A stretch of DNA of 64,000 bases from Viridibacterium silvisoli (GTDB lineage: Bacteria > Pseudomonadota > Gammaproteobacteria > Burkholderiales > Rhodocyclaceae): assembly GCF_036017035.1 (NCBI RefSeq), contig NZ_JAYXHS010000002.1, forward strand, positions 868,001 to 932,000, in the 5' to 3' direction. Position numbers and translations under genes: made by a program. Below, piece after piece: positions 8,265 to 16,086 of this stretch. The number at the start of each line of letters is the position of its first letter. The first letter of the stretch is position 1. Under the pieces are notes generated by a model. That model worked only from the letters and a program-made list of their open reading frames with translations. It was not told the origin of the DNA and did no database searches.

Positions 8265-8283
8265 GTTTCGCTAGATCTGAACG

Positions 8284-8315
8284 TCGGCCCGGCATACACC
8301 GGGCCGAACCTTTCT
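8284..8315 (+). terminator. Terminator-like hairpin after the PEP-CTERM gene
   Basis: A 9-bp GC-rich stem (TCGGCCCGG at 8284-8292, complement at 8299-8307) with a 6-nt loop, followed by AACCTTTCTGT. It lies 20 nt past the stop codon and probably separates this gene from the nuclease gene. Confidence 0.65.
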
Positions 8316-8352
8316 GTACCTACACTCGCAGTATTCAGCGGAGTCCTTCCCG

Positions 8353-11300
8353 ATGAGCAAGACCTGGTCGTTTTTCAATGTGCCCACGAGCACCTGCCTG
8401 CGCGTGGCGCTGCTTGCAGCCCTGACAATCGGCGGTGCCGCACGGGCGTCGAGCAGTGGCATCGTCATCAGTCAGGTGTATGGCGGTGGTGGTAACAGCG
8501 GCGCCACGCTGAAGAACGACTTCATCGAGATATTCAACGCAGGGAATGCGCCGGTCAGCCTGAACGGCTGGAGCGTGCAGTACGCATCGTCCGCCGGCAC
8601 GACCTGGGCCGTCACGCCGTTGGGCAATGTCATGCTCAGCCCCGGCCAGTATTACCTCGTGCAGGAAGCAGTTGGCGCGGGCGGTTCGGTCAACCTGCCG
8701 ACGGCCGACGTTACAGGCACCATCGCCATGTCGGCGACCACAGGCAAGGTGGCGCTGGTGAGCAGTATCACGGCACTGACAGGTGCTGCGCCCACGGCCG
8801 CCAGCATCGTCGACCTGATCGGCTTTGGTGCGGCCAGTGCCGCTGAAGGCAGCTCCACCGCCGCGCTGAGCAACACGACGGCTGCGTTGCGCGCCGCCAA
8901 TGGCTGCACCGACGCCAACAACAATAGCGCCGACTTCGCCATCGGCACGCCGAACCCGCGCAACACCGCTTCGCCGGTGAACAGCTGCGGCGGCGCGCCC
9001 GTGAATGCGGCCATCGTTGCCAGTTGCCCGGCTGTTGCACTGAGCGTGGGAGCAGGCGGTACGGCGGCTTTCTCGGCGACGGATACGGATAGTATGGTGA
9101 CGGCAGCAAGCATCACGAGCCCGGCCGTCGCGGGTATCTCATTGGGAGCCGTGAATGCGGCGAGCGGTGACGGTGTTGCGCTGACCGGCGCGCTGAATAT
9201 CGCCAGCACAGCGGCTGCCGGCACCTACAACGTGCAGCTCGGCTTCAGCAATAACGAAGCACAGAGCGCCAGTTGTACGCTGAGCGTCACGATTGGCGCA
9301 GCGGCTGCATTCACACCGATCTACGACATACAGGGCGCGGGCACTGCAAGCCCGCTGGCGGGGCAGTCGGTCAGCACGCAGGGTGTCGTGACGGCCATCT
9401 TCGCAGCACTGAGCGGCTACTACATCCAGGACGAGACCGGCGACGGCAATGTGCTGACCTCGGATGGCGTGTTCGTCTACTCGCCGGGTGGTATCGCCGT
9501 CAGCGTGGGTGATCGTGTGCGCCTCAATGCTGTTGTCAGCGAATACAACACGATTACCGAACTGACGGGCCCGTCGGGTGTCGTGGTGCTGGCAAGTGGC
9601 ATCAGCATTGCGCCGACATCCGTGTCGCTGCCTGAAGTCGTCAATGGCGATCTGGAGCGCTACGAGGGCATGCTGGTGCGCATCGATTCGCCGATGACGG
9701 TTGCGCAGAACTACTTCCAGGGGCGCTACGGCCAGGTCACGCTGGCTGCAGGCGGTCGCCTTATCAAGCCGACGAACATCTTCCGTGCAGGCAGTGCCGA
9801 TGCACTCGCACTGGCTGCAGAGAACGCACGCCGCGTGCTGATTCTCGATGACGGCTCATCCGCACAGAACCCGAATCCGATTCCCTTCATCGCAGCGGAC
9901 AACACGCTGCGTGCCGGTGATTCGGTGACGAACCTGATCGGCGTGATCGATCATGGCCTGATCAACAGCGACAGCTCGGCTACTGCGCCACGCGACTACA
10001 AGCTGCATCCAACCGTGGTGCCGGTGTTCAGCCGTGACAACGCGCGCACTGCGGCACCGGAGGCTGTAGGGGGCAACGTCAAGGTGGCCAGCTTCAATGT
10101 GCTGAACTACTTCACGACGCTCAACGCCTCCGGTGGCAAGTGCTACCCGAGCATGACGCAAAGCGATTGCCGCGGTGCCAACTCGGCAGCGGAATTCCAG
10201 CGTCAGCGCAGCAAGATCGTGGCGGCGATGAAGGCGATCAACGCCGATGTCTTCGGCCTCATGGAAATCGAGAACAACGGTACGGTGGCTGCACAGAATC
10301 TTGTGGACGCGCTGAATGCCGAAGTGGGTGCTGGTACCTACGCCGTTGTGCCAACACCTTCGACCGGTTCGGGTACCGACGCAATCCGCGTCGCCATGAT
10401 CTACAAGCCTGGCAAGCTGAGCCTGGTCGGCGCCTCGCTGAGCGATGCGGACAGCATCAACAACCGCCCACCAATGGCGCAGGCTTTCGCGGCAGCGAAC
10501 GGCGAGAAGTTCTCGGTGATCGTCAATCACATGAAGTCCAAATCGTGCGGCAGCGATGGTGGTGGCGATGCTGACCAGAATGACGGTCAGGGTTGCTACA
10601 ACCTGCGCCGCCAGAAGCAAGCACAGCGTCTGCTCAACTACTTCATTCCGGTCGTGCAGGCGGCTGCGAATGATGCGGATGTGCTGGTGATCGGCGACCT
10701 CAATAGCTACGGCAAGGAAGATCCGGTCCTGGTGCTGACCGAAGACTCCGGCCTGTTTGTCGATCAGATTGCCAAGCATGTGACGACGCCTTACTCCTAC
10801 ATCTTCGATGGTGAGTCGGGCTATCTCGATCACGCCTTGTCGTCACTTTCTCTGGATGAGCAGATCTCGGGTGCAAGCCACTGGCACATCAACGCCGACG
10901 AACCATCGGTAATCGACTACAACACCGAGTTCAAGCCGCAGGATCTCTATACCGCCAGCCCGTATCGCGCGTCCGATCATGATCCGGTCATTGTCGGCCT
11001 GAACCTGCTCAAGCGCGTCAATGGCACAGCCGGTCGCGACAGCATCGTCGGTACATCGGGCGATGACGTGATTGTCGGAGGCGAAGCTGCAGACACCCTG
11101 ACGGGCGGCGCAGGCCGGGATGTCTTCGTCTATCAGGACATGCGTGATGCGGGCGACACCATCCTCGACTTCACGCCAGGCACGGATCGTATCGACCTGC
11201 ACGCCTTGCTGGTCAGCGTCGGCTACAGCGGTGGCAATGCAGTTGCCGACGGCTACGTGCGCCTCGTTACCAGCGCTGCAGGCGTAATCGTGCAGATCGA

Positions 11301-11400
11301 TGCAGACGGCACGGCCGGGCCTCTCGGCTTCCGTCCGCTGGTACTGCTCAAGGGTGTGAGCTTTGCTGCACTCGATGCTTCGCGCGATTTCATTTACTGA
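8353..11400 (+). CDS. ExeM/NucH-type extracellular endonuclease with RTX-like C-terminus
   Basis: A 1015-residue secreted nuclease. In order: a signal peptide (ending GGAARASSS), a lamin-tail domain (about 35-155; SQVYGGGGNSG, DFIEIFNAGN), a cysteine-bearing Ig-like domain (about 215-312), an OB-fold (about 320-430; GVVTAIFAALSGYYIQDE), an endonuclease/exonuclease/phosphatase domain (about 575-885) and a calcium-binding tail. Catalytic motifs are present: ASFNVLNYF, FGLMEIENN, VIVNHMKSK, VIGDLNSYGKEDP and SDHDPVIVGL. The last 125 residues contain GTSGDDVIVGGEAADTLTGG and DTILDFTPGTDRIDL, the usual end of type I secreted RTX proteins. In relatives such proteins degrade extracellular DNA for nutrition or biofilm dispersal. 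A Sec signal together with a type I tail is odd. The next gene starts 13 nt downstream and is probably co-transcribed. Confidence 0.93.
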   Translation: MSKTWSFFNVPTSTCLRVALLAALTIGGAARASSSGIVISQVYGGGGNSGATLKNDFIEIFNAGNAPVSLNGWSVQYASSAGTTWAVTPLGNVMLSPGQYYLVQEAVGAGGSVNLPTADVTGTIAMSATTGKVALVSSITALTGAAPTAASIVDLIGFGAASAAEGSSTAALSNTTAALRAANGCTDANNNSADFAIGTPNPRNTASPVNSCGGAPVNAAIVASCPAVALSVGAGGTAAFSATDTDSMVTAASITSPAVAGISLGAVNAASGDGVALTGALNIASTAAAGTYNVQLGFSNNEAQSASCTLSVTIGAAAAFTPIYDIQGAGTASPLAGQSVSTQGVVTAIFAALSGYYIQDETGDGNVLTSDGVFVYSPGGIAVSVGDRVRLNAVVSEYNTITELTGPSGVVVLASGISIAPTSVSLPEVVNGDLERYEGMLVRIDSPMTVAQNYFQGRYGQVTLAAGGRLIKPTNIFRAGSADALALAAENARRVLILDDGSSAQNPNPIPFIAADNTLRAGDSVTNLIGVIDHGLINSDSSATAPRDYKLHPTVVPVFSRDNARTAAPEAVGGNVKVASFNVLNYFTTLNASGGKCYPSMTQSDCRGANSAAEFQRQRSKIVAAMKAINADVFGLMEIENNGTVAAQNLVDALNAEVGAGTYAVVPTPSTGSGTDAIRVAMIYKPGKLSLVGASLSDADSINNRPPMAQAFAAANGEKFSVIVNHMKSKSCGSDGGGDADQNDGQGCYNLRRQKQAQRLLNYFIPVVQAAANDADVLVIGDLNSYGKEDPVLVLTEDSGLFVDQIAKHVTTPYSYIFDGESGYLDHALSSLSLDEQISGASHWHINADEPSVIDYNTEFKPQDLYTASPYRASDHDPVIVGLNLLKRVNGTAGRDSIVGTSGDDVIVGGEAADTLTGGAGRDVFVYQDMRDAGDTILDFTPGTDRIDLHALLVSVGYSGGNAVADGYVRLVTSAAGVIVQIDADGTAGPLGFRPLVLLKGVSFAALDASRDFIY

Positions 11401-11413
11401 TCGGACTCCAGAC

Positions 11414-12145
11414 ATGATTCTCAAGAAAGTTACAGCGGTCTTCGTAGCACTCACCATGACCACGCTGACAGCATCTGCGCTCGCTGCGACGAGCAATGAT
11501 GGATTCGATAACGGGCTCGGGGCATGGACTCATCTGGGCGACGTGTCTGTGCAAGCAGATGCCTTCCTGGGAAATTCAGCCTTGCTGACAACGGCATCGC
11601 GCGGTGCCGACGATTTCCCGGCAGTAGCGGGAGCGTTCAATTTCTCGGGTGTCGCTGCTGTGGGCAGCGCAGAGATCGAGGGCTCACTGGGGCTTGCGAC
11701 GGGTGTTCTGGATCCGGATCTGGACAACTTCGTGTTCGCCAGCGAAGGTTCGGTGATGTACAAGACCTTCTCGGTCTTGCAGGGCGAGCGCCTGGGCTTC
11801 CTCTGGGATTTCCAGACTAACGAAAGCGCTTCCTTGCAAGGAGGTGACTACGCCTTTGTGAGCATCAACGGAGAGATCACGCGTCTCGACGATACGAGCT
11901 CCGAGCTCAAGGTATCCAATGTGTTTGCTCGACAAACCTGGTACGGTCTTTTCAACCATACCTTCACGAGTGATGGCGTCGTGACAGTGGGTTTTGGTGT
12001 GGTGGATGTCGGGGATTCGGCAGTGAGCTCTGCGTTGTTGATTGACAATGTTTTCATCGCAGCCGTACCAGAACCCGGCATGGGCCTGCTCATGTCATTG
12101 GGTTTGGGTGTGCTGGGCCTGGCAGGTATTCGCCGCCGCAAGTAA
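11414..12145 (+). CDS. PEP-CTERM sorting domain protein
   Basis: A 243-residue exported protein, started at the ATG that gives a signal peptide (MILKKVTAVFVALTMTTLTA, then SALAA). The mature part begins NDGFDNGLGAWTHLGDVSVQ, a beta-sandwich pattern common in secreted jelly-roll proteins, and contains no catalytic motif that I recognise. The C-terminus VPEPGMGLLMSLGLGVLGLA then GIRRRK is a PEP-CTERM signal. Only 13 nt separate it from the nuclease gene, so the two are probably made together; both would end outside the cell or in the matrix. A strong terminator follows. Confidence 0.88.
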   Translation: MILKKVTAVFVALTMTTLTASALAATSNDGFDNGLGAWTHLGDVSVQADAFLGNSALLTTASRGADDFPAVAGAFNFSGVAAVGSAEIEGSLGLATGVLDPDLDNFVFASEGSVMYKTFSVLQGERLGFLWDFQTNESASLQGGDYAFVSINGEITRLDDTSSELKVSNVFARQTWYGLFNHTFTSDGVVTVGFGVVDVGDSAVSSALLIDNVFIAAVPEPGMGLLMSLGLGVLGLAGIRRRK

Positions 12146-12183
12146 TACGTGCAGGGGGAGTCCAGCTCCACTGCTTGTCTGAG

Positions 12184-12222
12184 CGCCAGTTCGCGGTGAT
12201 GGCATCGCGAACTGGCGTTTTT
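12184..12222. terminator. Strong terminator between convergent PEP-CTERM and epsA-like genes
   Basis: A perfect 12-bp stem (CGCCAGTTCGCG at 12184-12195, complement 12206-12217), 10-nt loop, followed by TTTTT. It overlaps the last bases of the convergent regulator gene and may work for both. Confidence 0.88.
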
Positions 12223-13043
12223 CACTGTGCGCTGAGCGCCTCGTCGTCCAGCGCACTGCTGCGCTTTGACTGCTTGGCAGCATCGCCCTTGACGCCTCGC
12301 GCAGCTGCCTGGGCGCGGTTCGATACGTTCAATTTGCGCAGGATCTTCTGTACGTGATTCTTTACGGTGAGCGGGCTGATCGAGAGGATCTGGCCGATCT
12401 CGTGATTGGTCTTGCCCTGCCGGACCCATTGCAAGACCTGGCGCTCGCGCTCGCTCAATGCAGGTTCCGGCGTGCTGTCGGGGATCAGGTCCGCACCTTC
12501 GTTATTGCAGACATGCATCAGCGCCACATGCAGGTGCGGCAGTATCAGGTCGAGCAGGTATTTGTAGCGGAGCAGGGTGGTCTCGGGCAGGTGCAGGAAC
12601 ACGAAGAAGCTGCCGGCCGATACGTGCTTGCGGCTGGCCGCGCCGAACTCCGGCATGCCATGACACGCGGCACGTTCGATGCCATTCAGATGCAGTCGTC
12701 TGGCAAGCGGGTGTGCATCGGTGCTCCGGATCGTCATGGGCGCGCCGCTCGAATCCGACCAATACCGCGCCATGTCCAGTAACAGGCTTTGCTCGCCGTT
12801 GCAGAAGCTCGCTGCCTGCGCTTCGTCAATCACTGCGCGCGAACAGATTTCCGTGCGCAGATTGGCGCCCGAAATGGAGCCCAATCCGCATAGCATCGTT
12901 TCATGTGGCAGGAAACTCTGCAGGACCCCTTGCGTCCACAGGTACAGCTGGTGACGCCTGCGCACCTTGACGGATGTTTCGAAGTTGATCAGCAGGCGTT
13001 CGAGTTCATGCTGATTCAATGTAAGCGGATCTGTAGCGAACAT
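12222..13043 (-). CDS. epsA: EpsA-like LuxR-family regulator associated with PEP-CTERM/exosortase loci
   Basis: A 273-residue regulator. The N-terminal 190 residues (LTLNQHELERLLINFETSVK, HQLYLWTQGVLQSFLPHE) match my memory of the EpsA family linked to exopolysaccharide and XrtB/PEP-CTERM loci. The C-terminal 60 residues are a LuxR-type HTH (LSERERQVLQWVRQGKTNHE, then SPLTVKNHVQKILRKLNVSN) with a short basic tail. I started at the ATG at 13041-13043; the frame stays open upstream without a good ribosome site. There is no autoinducer domain. Two PEP-CTERM genes flank it, which fits a role in controlling matrix or surface genes. Family assignment is from recognition of the N-terminal pattern and not from a search. 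Confidence 0.8.
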   Translation of the reverse strand: MFATDPLTLNQHELERLLINFETSVKVRRRHQLYLWTQGVLQSFLPHETMLCGLGSISGANLRTEICSRAVIDEAQAASFCNGEQSLLLDMARYWSDSSGAPMTIRSTDAHPLARRLHLNGIERAACHGMPEFGAASRKHVSAGSFFVFLHLPETTLLRYKYLLDLILPHLHVALMHVCNNEGADLIPDSTPEPALSERERQVLQWVRQGKTNHEIGQILSISPLTVKNHVQKILRKLNVSNRAQAAARGVKGDAAKQSKRSSALDDEALSAQ

Positions 13044-13575
13044 GTGATTGCATCGGCGTGTGATCTGCAGGACGCGCAACGAACTTTCCGGGCTGTGAGC
13101 CCGGTGCGTTCCCCCGGCGCGCGTTGCGTGCTCCGTTTCTGAATGGGCACGCAGGAACAAGTGTGCGACACCAACATGTCAGCTACTCGCAGGAATCGTT
13201 GCATATTGATGAAAGCGGACTACGGATTTCGCTTTTTTACATCTCGTTTTTGGTAACCAGATGTTCACCCGACCACCCGGCGGGGGAGAAATGGCTTGCA
13301 GCGAACCTGCTTGCAGGCGCCTCAGCTCCCGATAGTCCGTTGGAACTACGTTTCTCCCCGCTGCGAGCGCAGCCCCTGTCATGTCCCCCCCCTAAAGTGC
13401 AGGGCGCGTCGTGTTTCGCTCGCGCGTCGCCCTGGCGCTGTATCGCATTAGTGCAAAGGGACTATGCAAATTGACTTTATCGCGGTGCGGATTGAAACCT
13501 TGCAAAGATAAGGTTCAAGACGTCTCGCGAGAGGCCCGGAAGTTCTTCCGGACACACTTTTTCTGGAGAGATTCG
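13044..13575. promoter_or_regulatory. Divergent regulatory region of 532 nt
   Basis: It holds the promoters of the epsA-like gene (minus) and a PEP-CTERM gene (plus). It includes an AT-rich patch near 13220-13260, a C-rich stretch near 13383-13391, a TTGACT at 13471 without a good -10, a sigma-54-like TGGCGC...GC with wrong spacing near 13433, and the palindrome at 13536-13551 in the probable 5' leader. No gene is supported. Confidence 0.45.
13536..13551. repeat. 16-nt palindrome in the leader of a PEP-CTERM gene
   Basis: CCGGAAGTTCTTCCGG is a 6-bp inverted repeat around GTTC, 25 nt before the ATG at 13576 and ahead of its GGAGAG ribosome site. It could be an operator or an mRNA hairpin affecting translation. 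Confidence 0.5.
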
Positions 13576-14451
13576 ATGAAACTGAAAGCACTTGTCGCCG
13601 CTATGGCGATGGCCGCTGGCGTAGCACACGCAACGCTGCCTGCATACAACGACGCTACTCAAGCTGGCTCACTGAACTTCACGTTGTGGAACAGCACGAA
13701 CGGCGTCTCTGCGCTGTTCGATCTGGGCCTCGATTCGAGCACCTTCAGCCGTGCCAACGTGGGTGGTGTGGATCTGAGTTCGTTCTCGGGCGCAACCGAA
13801 AGCCTGCAAATCACCTGGAACTTCATTACCGGTACCGTCAGCTCGACCGGCGCACATGATGTGTCCACTTTGCTGGCCGGCGTGTCGGGCTCCTGGAGCG
13901 ACGCCTGGAATACCTACAAGCCGAATGTTGCTGGTTCGGTATATGACGTGTTCGCCATGGATCGTGACGGCACGACGCCTGTGACAAACCACGTTCTGAC
14001 GACTTCCGCCACTGCCACTCCTGCAGCTACCAACAGCGCCCTGTTGAGCGCCGACAATGCAACGGTCGGTGATTGGCTGAACCTCAACGCCGCCCAAGGC
14101 AATCACGCGTCTGTAGCGAACGGGGCCAATGTCGTTGATTCTTCCGTCGTGGCATACCAAGGCACGCCGGGCGCTGGTTTCGGCACGAACTGGGCTAACA
14201 GGTTCCTGTTTGCCGCCACGACCAACACGACTGGCACGCTGGACTTCTTTGCCATCGACGGCAATACCAAAGGTTCGGCACAGCAAGCAACCATCAGCAA
14301 CTACTACGGCAAGTTCGCAGTTGACGAAGCTGCCGGCACTTTGACCTGGACGACTACCGTTGCTGCCGTTCCGGAGGCTTCGACCTACGCCATGCTGCTG
14401 GCCGGTCTCGGCATGATTGGCTTGATGGCTCGCCGTCGTCGCGCCAACTAA
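13576..14451 (+). CDS. PEP-CTERM sorting domain protein
   Basis: A 291-residue exported protein whose ATG follows GGAGAG at 13565-13570. The signal peptide is MKLKALVAAMAMAAGVAHA. The mature region is rich in Thr, Ser, Asn and Ala with predicted beta strands (SLNFTLWNSTNGVSALFDLG) and has no known enzyme motif; it contains no cysteine. The end, VPEASTYAMLLAGLGMIGLM then ARRRRAN, is a PEP-CTERM signal in which the usual VPEP is VPEA, a common variant. A hairpin follows the stop. It is likely surface or matrix associated. Confidence 0.88.
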   Translation: MKLKALVAAMAMAAGVAHATLPAYNDATQAGSLNFTLWNSTNGVSALFDLGLDSSTFSRANVGGVDLSSFSGATESLQITWNFITGTVSSTGAHDVSTLLAGVSGSWSDAWNTYKPNVAGSVYDVFAMDRDGTTPVTNHVLTTSATATPAATNSALLSADNATVGDWLNLNAAQGNHASVANGANVVDSSVVAYQGTPGAGFGTNWANRFLFAATTNTTGTLDFFAIDGNTKGSAQQATISNYYGKFAVDEAAGTLTWTTTVAAVPEASTYAMLLAGLGMIGLMARRRRAN

Positions 14452-14480
14452 ATCTCTCGTTCCGTCTCATCTGCATGAAC

Positions 14481-14503
14481 TGCCGGGCGGTAGCCGCCCG
14501 GCA
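14481..14503 (+). terminator. GC-rich hairpin between two secreted-protein genes
   Basis: A 10-bp stem (TGCCGGGCGG, loop TAG, then the complement). It is followed by GCCCCTTTGCC, a poor T-run, so it may only attenuate transcription into the PstS-fold gene. Confidence 0.55.
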
Positions 14504-14533
14504 GCCCCTTTGCCTGAAATCAAGGACAATGTC

Positions 14534-15841
14534 ATGAAAATCAAGTTTATTGCTTTGGCGCTCGCCGCTTTTGGCGCGCAATCCGCTTTCGCTCTCGACG
14601 CACTCGTCACCAAGTCCATTCAAGACGGCACGTTGGCCAACAGCCACGTTGTCTATCTGAGTGGTGCATCGGCCCTCAAGGCCTCGGTTCCTCTCGCGCT
14701 GGCCAAGCTGTGTTCCGACTCCGTCACGGCTTTCACCTACGCTTCCGACGCGAGCAACGTCCGCGCTTACAGCTGCACGATCAAGTCGACCGCTGCCCTG
14801 GCTGCTGAAGGCATCACGGGTCTGGATGGCTGGGCTACCCACAAGCTGTTGCTCGGCCTGTCCGTGCAGAACGGTTCGCTGACCGCCATCCTGTCGCAAG
14901 ACACCGCTGCCGCCAACCAGAATCAACAGGTCGACTTCTCCAGCGTAACGACGGCTGCTACTTCTTCCGTCACAACGGCGTTCAAGAAGCAGACCATCGG
15001 TGGTTTCCTCGACGTGAATCCTGAGCTGTTCTCGACCGTGTTGGCCGGCTACCCAAGCCTGAGCGTCTCCTACGCGACGACACCGGTTGCCGCCGGCCAG
15101 TCCTTCGGTATCGCTGTCTCGCCGTCTCTCTACACCGCTCTGCAAACCGCGCAAGGCATCACTGGTTGCACCAACAATCTGTCGCCAGCTTGCCAGCCAT
15201 CCATCAGCAAGGGTCAATACGCTTCGCTGATTGCCAGCGTGAATGCCGGCTATATCTCTGACTGGTCGGTGTTGGGTCTGAGCGACGCAAAGGCTGTGAA
15301 TATCTGCCGCCGCGTTTCGACTTCCGGCACGCAAGCAGCCAGCAACAACTACTTCCTCGGTAAGGGCTGCTCGTTCGGTGGTCAGGATCCATCGTCCCTG
15401 GCTGACTCCAGCGCAGGTGTCTACAACGTGAGCGAAGGTTCGGGTACGGGCAATGCAGTGACATGCCTGAGCGATGCCACCAACTTTGCCATTGGTGTCC
15501 TGTCTGCTGAAAACGCCAGCGCTTCTTCCGTCTGGCGCTTCGTGAAGCTCGACGGTGTTCCGGTGTATGACGGCGTCAAAGCTCGTCAGACTTCGATCGA
15601 CCAGAAGTACGACTTCTCTTACGAGTTCGTCTATGTGACCCGTAACTCCGCATCGGCTGTCGAGAAGAGCCTGCTGGCCGCTCTCGGTACGGCTGTCAGC
15701 GATCCGACCATCACCGACCTCGTTGGCATCTACGTTGCACCGGGCAATGTCGCAGGCAAGGTCAATGCTGACCTGCCACTGCAAGTTGCCAAGGCCACCC
15801 GCGGTGGCAACGTCTGCCAGCCTTCACTGTACGCATTCTGA
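14534..15841 (+). CDS. Secreted PstS-fold (phosphate-binding-like) protein
   Basis: A 435-residue protein. ATG follows AAGGA at 14522-14526; the signal peptide is MKIKFIALALAAFGAQSAFA. It has no PEP-CTERM tail. The layout recalls PstS-like periplasmic binding folds: VVYLSGASALKASVPLALAK near the N-terminus (compare the GASA/GS ligand loop), SKGQYASLIASVNAGYISDW in the middle and RVSTSGTQAASNNYFLG plus SEGSGTGNAVTCLSDATNF further on. Cysteines occur in pairs that could form disulfides after export. No ABC transporter genes are nearby, so a scavenging or signalling role is more likely than uptake. It sits between a PEP-CTERM gene and the TPS system, and phosphate-controlled loci with DING/PstS-like proteins near a TPS pair are known in Pseudomonas. 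The ligand is unknown. Confidence 0.65.
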   Translation: MKIKFIALALAAFGAQSAFALDALVTKSIQDGTLANSHVVYLSGASALKASVPLALAKLCSDSVTAFTYASDASNVRAYSCTIKSTAALAAEGITGLDGWATHKLLLGLSVQNGSLTAILSQDTAAANQNQQVDFSSVTTAATSSVTTAFKKQTIGGFLDVNPELFSTVLAGYPSLSVSYATTPVAAGQSFGIAVSPSLYTALQTAQGITGCTNNLSPACQPSISKGQYASLIASVNAGYISDWSVLGLSDAKAVNICRRVSTSGTQAASNNYFLGKGCSFGGQDPSSLADSSAGVYNVSEGSGTGNAVTCLSDATNFAIGVLSAENASASSVWRFVKLDGVPVYDGVKARQTSIDQKYDFSYEFVYVTRNSASAVEKSLLAALGTAVSDPTITDLVGIYVAPGNVAGKVNADLPLQVAKATRGGNVCQPSLYAF

Positions 15842-15850
15842 TCCTGCGTA

Positions 15851-15876
15851 GCGACAGACCCGCCAGGGTCTGTCGC
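15851..15876 (+). terminator. Hairpin without T-run after the PstS-fold gene
   Basis: A perfect 11-bp stem (GCGACAGACCC, 4-nt loop, complement) starting 10 nt past the stop codon. It may protect the 3' end of the mRNA ahead of the true terminator at 15912. Confidence 0.55.
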
Positions 15877-15911
15877 GCAGGCAACACCCGTTGCCACGCA
15901 GTTCAAATCGG

Positions 15912-15944
15912 GCCCCTTCGCGAGAAGGGGCTTGTTGCTTTTTT
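15912..15944 (+). terminator. Rho-independent terminator before the TPS locus
   Basis: An 8-bp stem GCCCCTTC-GCGA-GAAGGGGC followed by TTGTTGCTTTTTT. It separates the PstS-fold gene from tpsB, so a tpsB promoter should lie in 15945-16086. Confidence 0.85.
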
Positions 15945-16086
15945 CTGAATCGTGATTCGCGTCCTGATGTTGTCGTCAGACGACGCGATGCACGACGCAA
16001 AAACGGAAACATGCGGCTGCTCAAATGCAGGCCGTCGGCATATCAAGGTGGCAGGCAAAAGCCATCAATGGCCATAAGTGTGAGAA

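Noticed and set aside
13433..13448. Sigma-54 type promoter upstream of the PEP-CTERM gene at 13576
   Set aside because: TGGCGC...GC has 9 nt between GG and GC and no TTGC element.
13400..13575. c-di-GMP or other riboswitch in the PEP-CTERM gene leader
   Set aside because: The leader has a GCAAAG-type segment and a palindrome but not the conserved core or paired arms of known classes.
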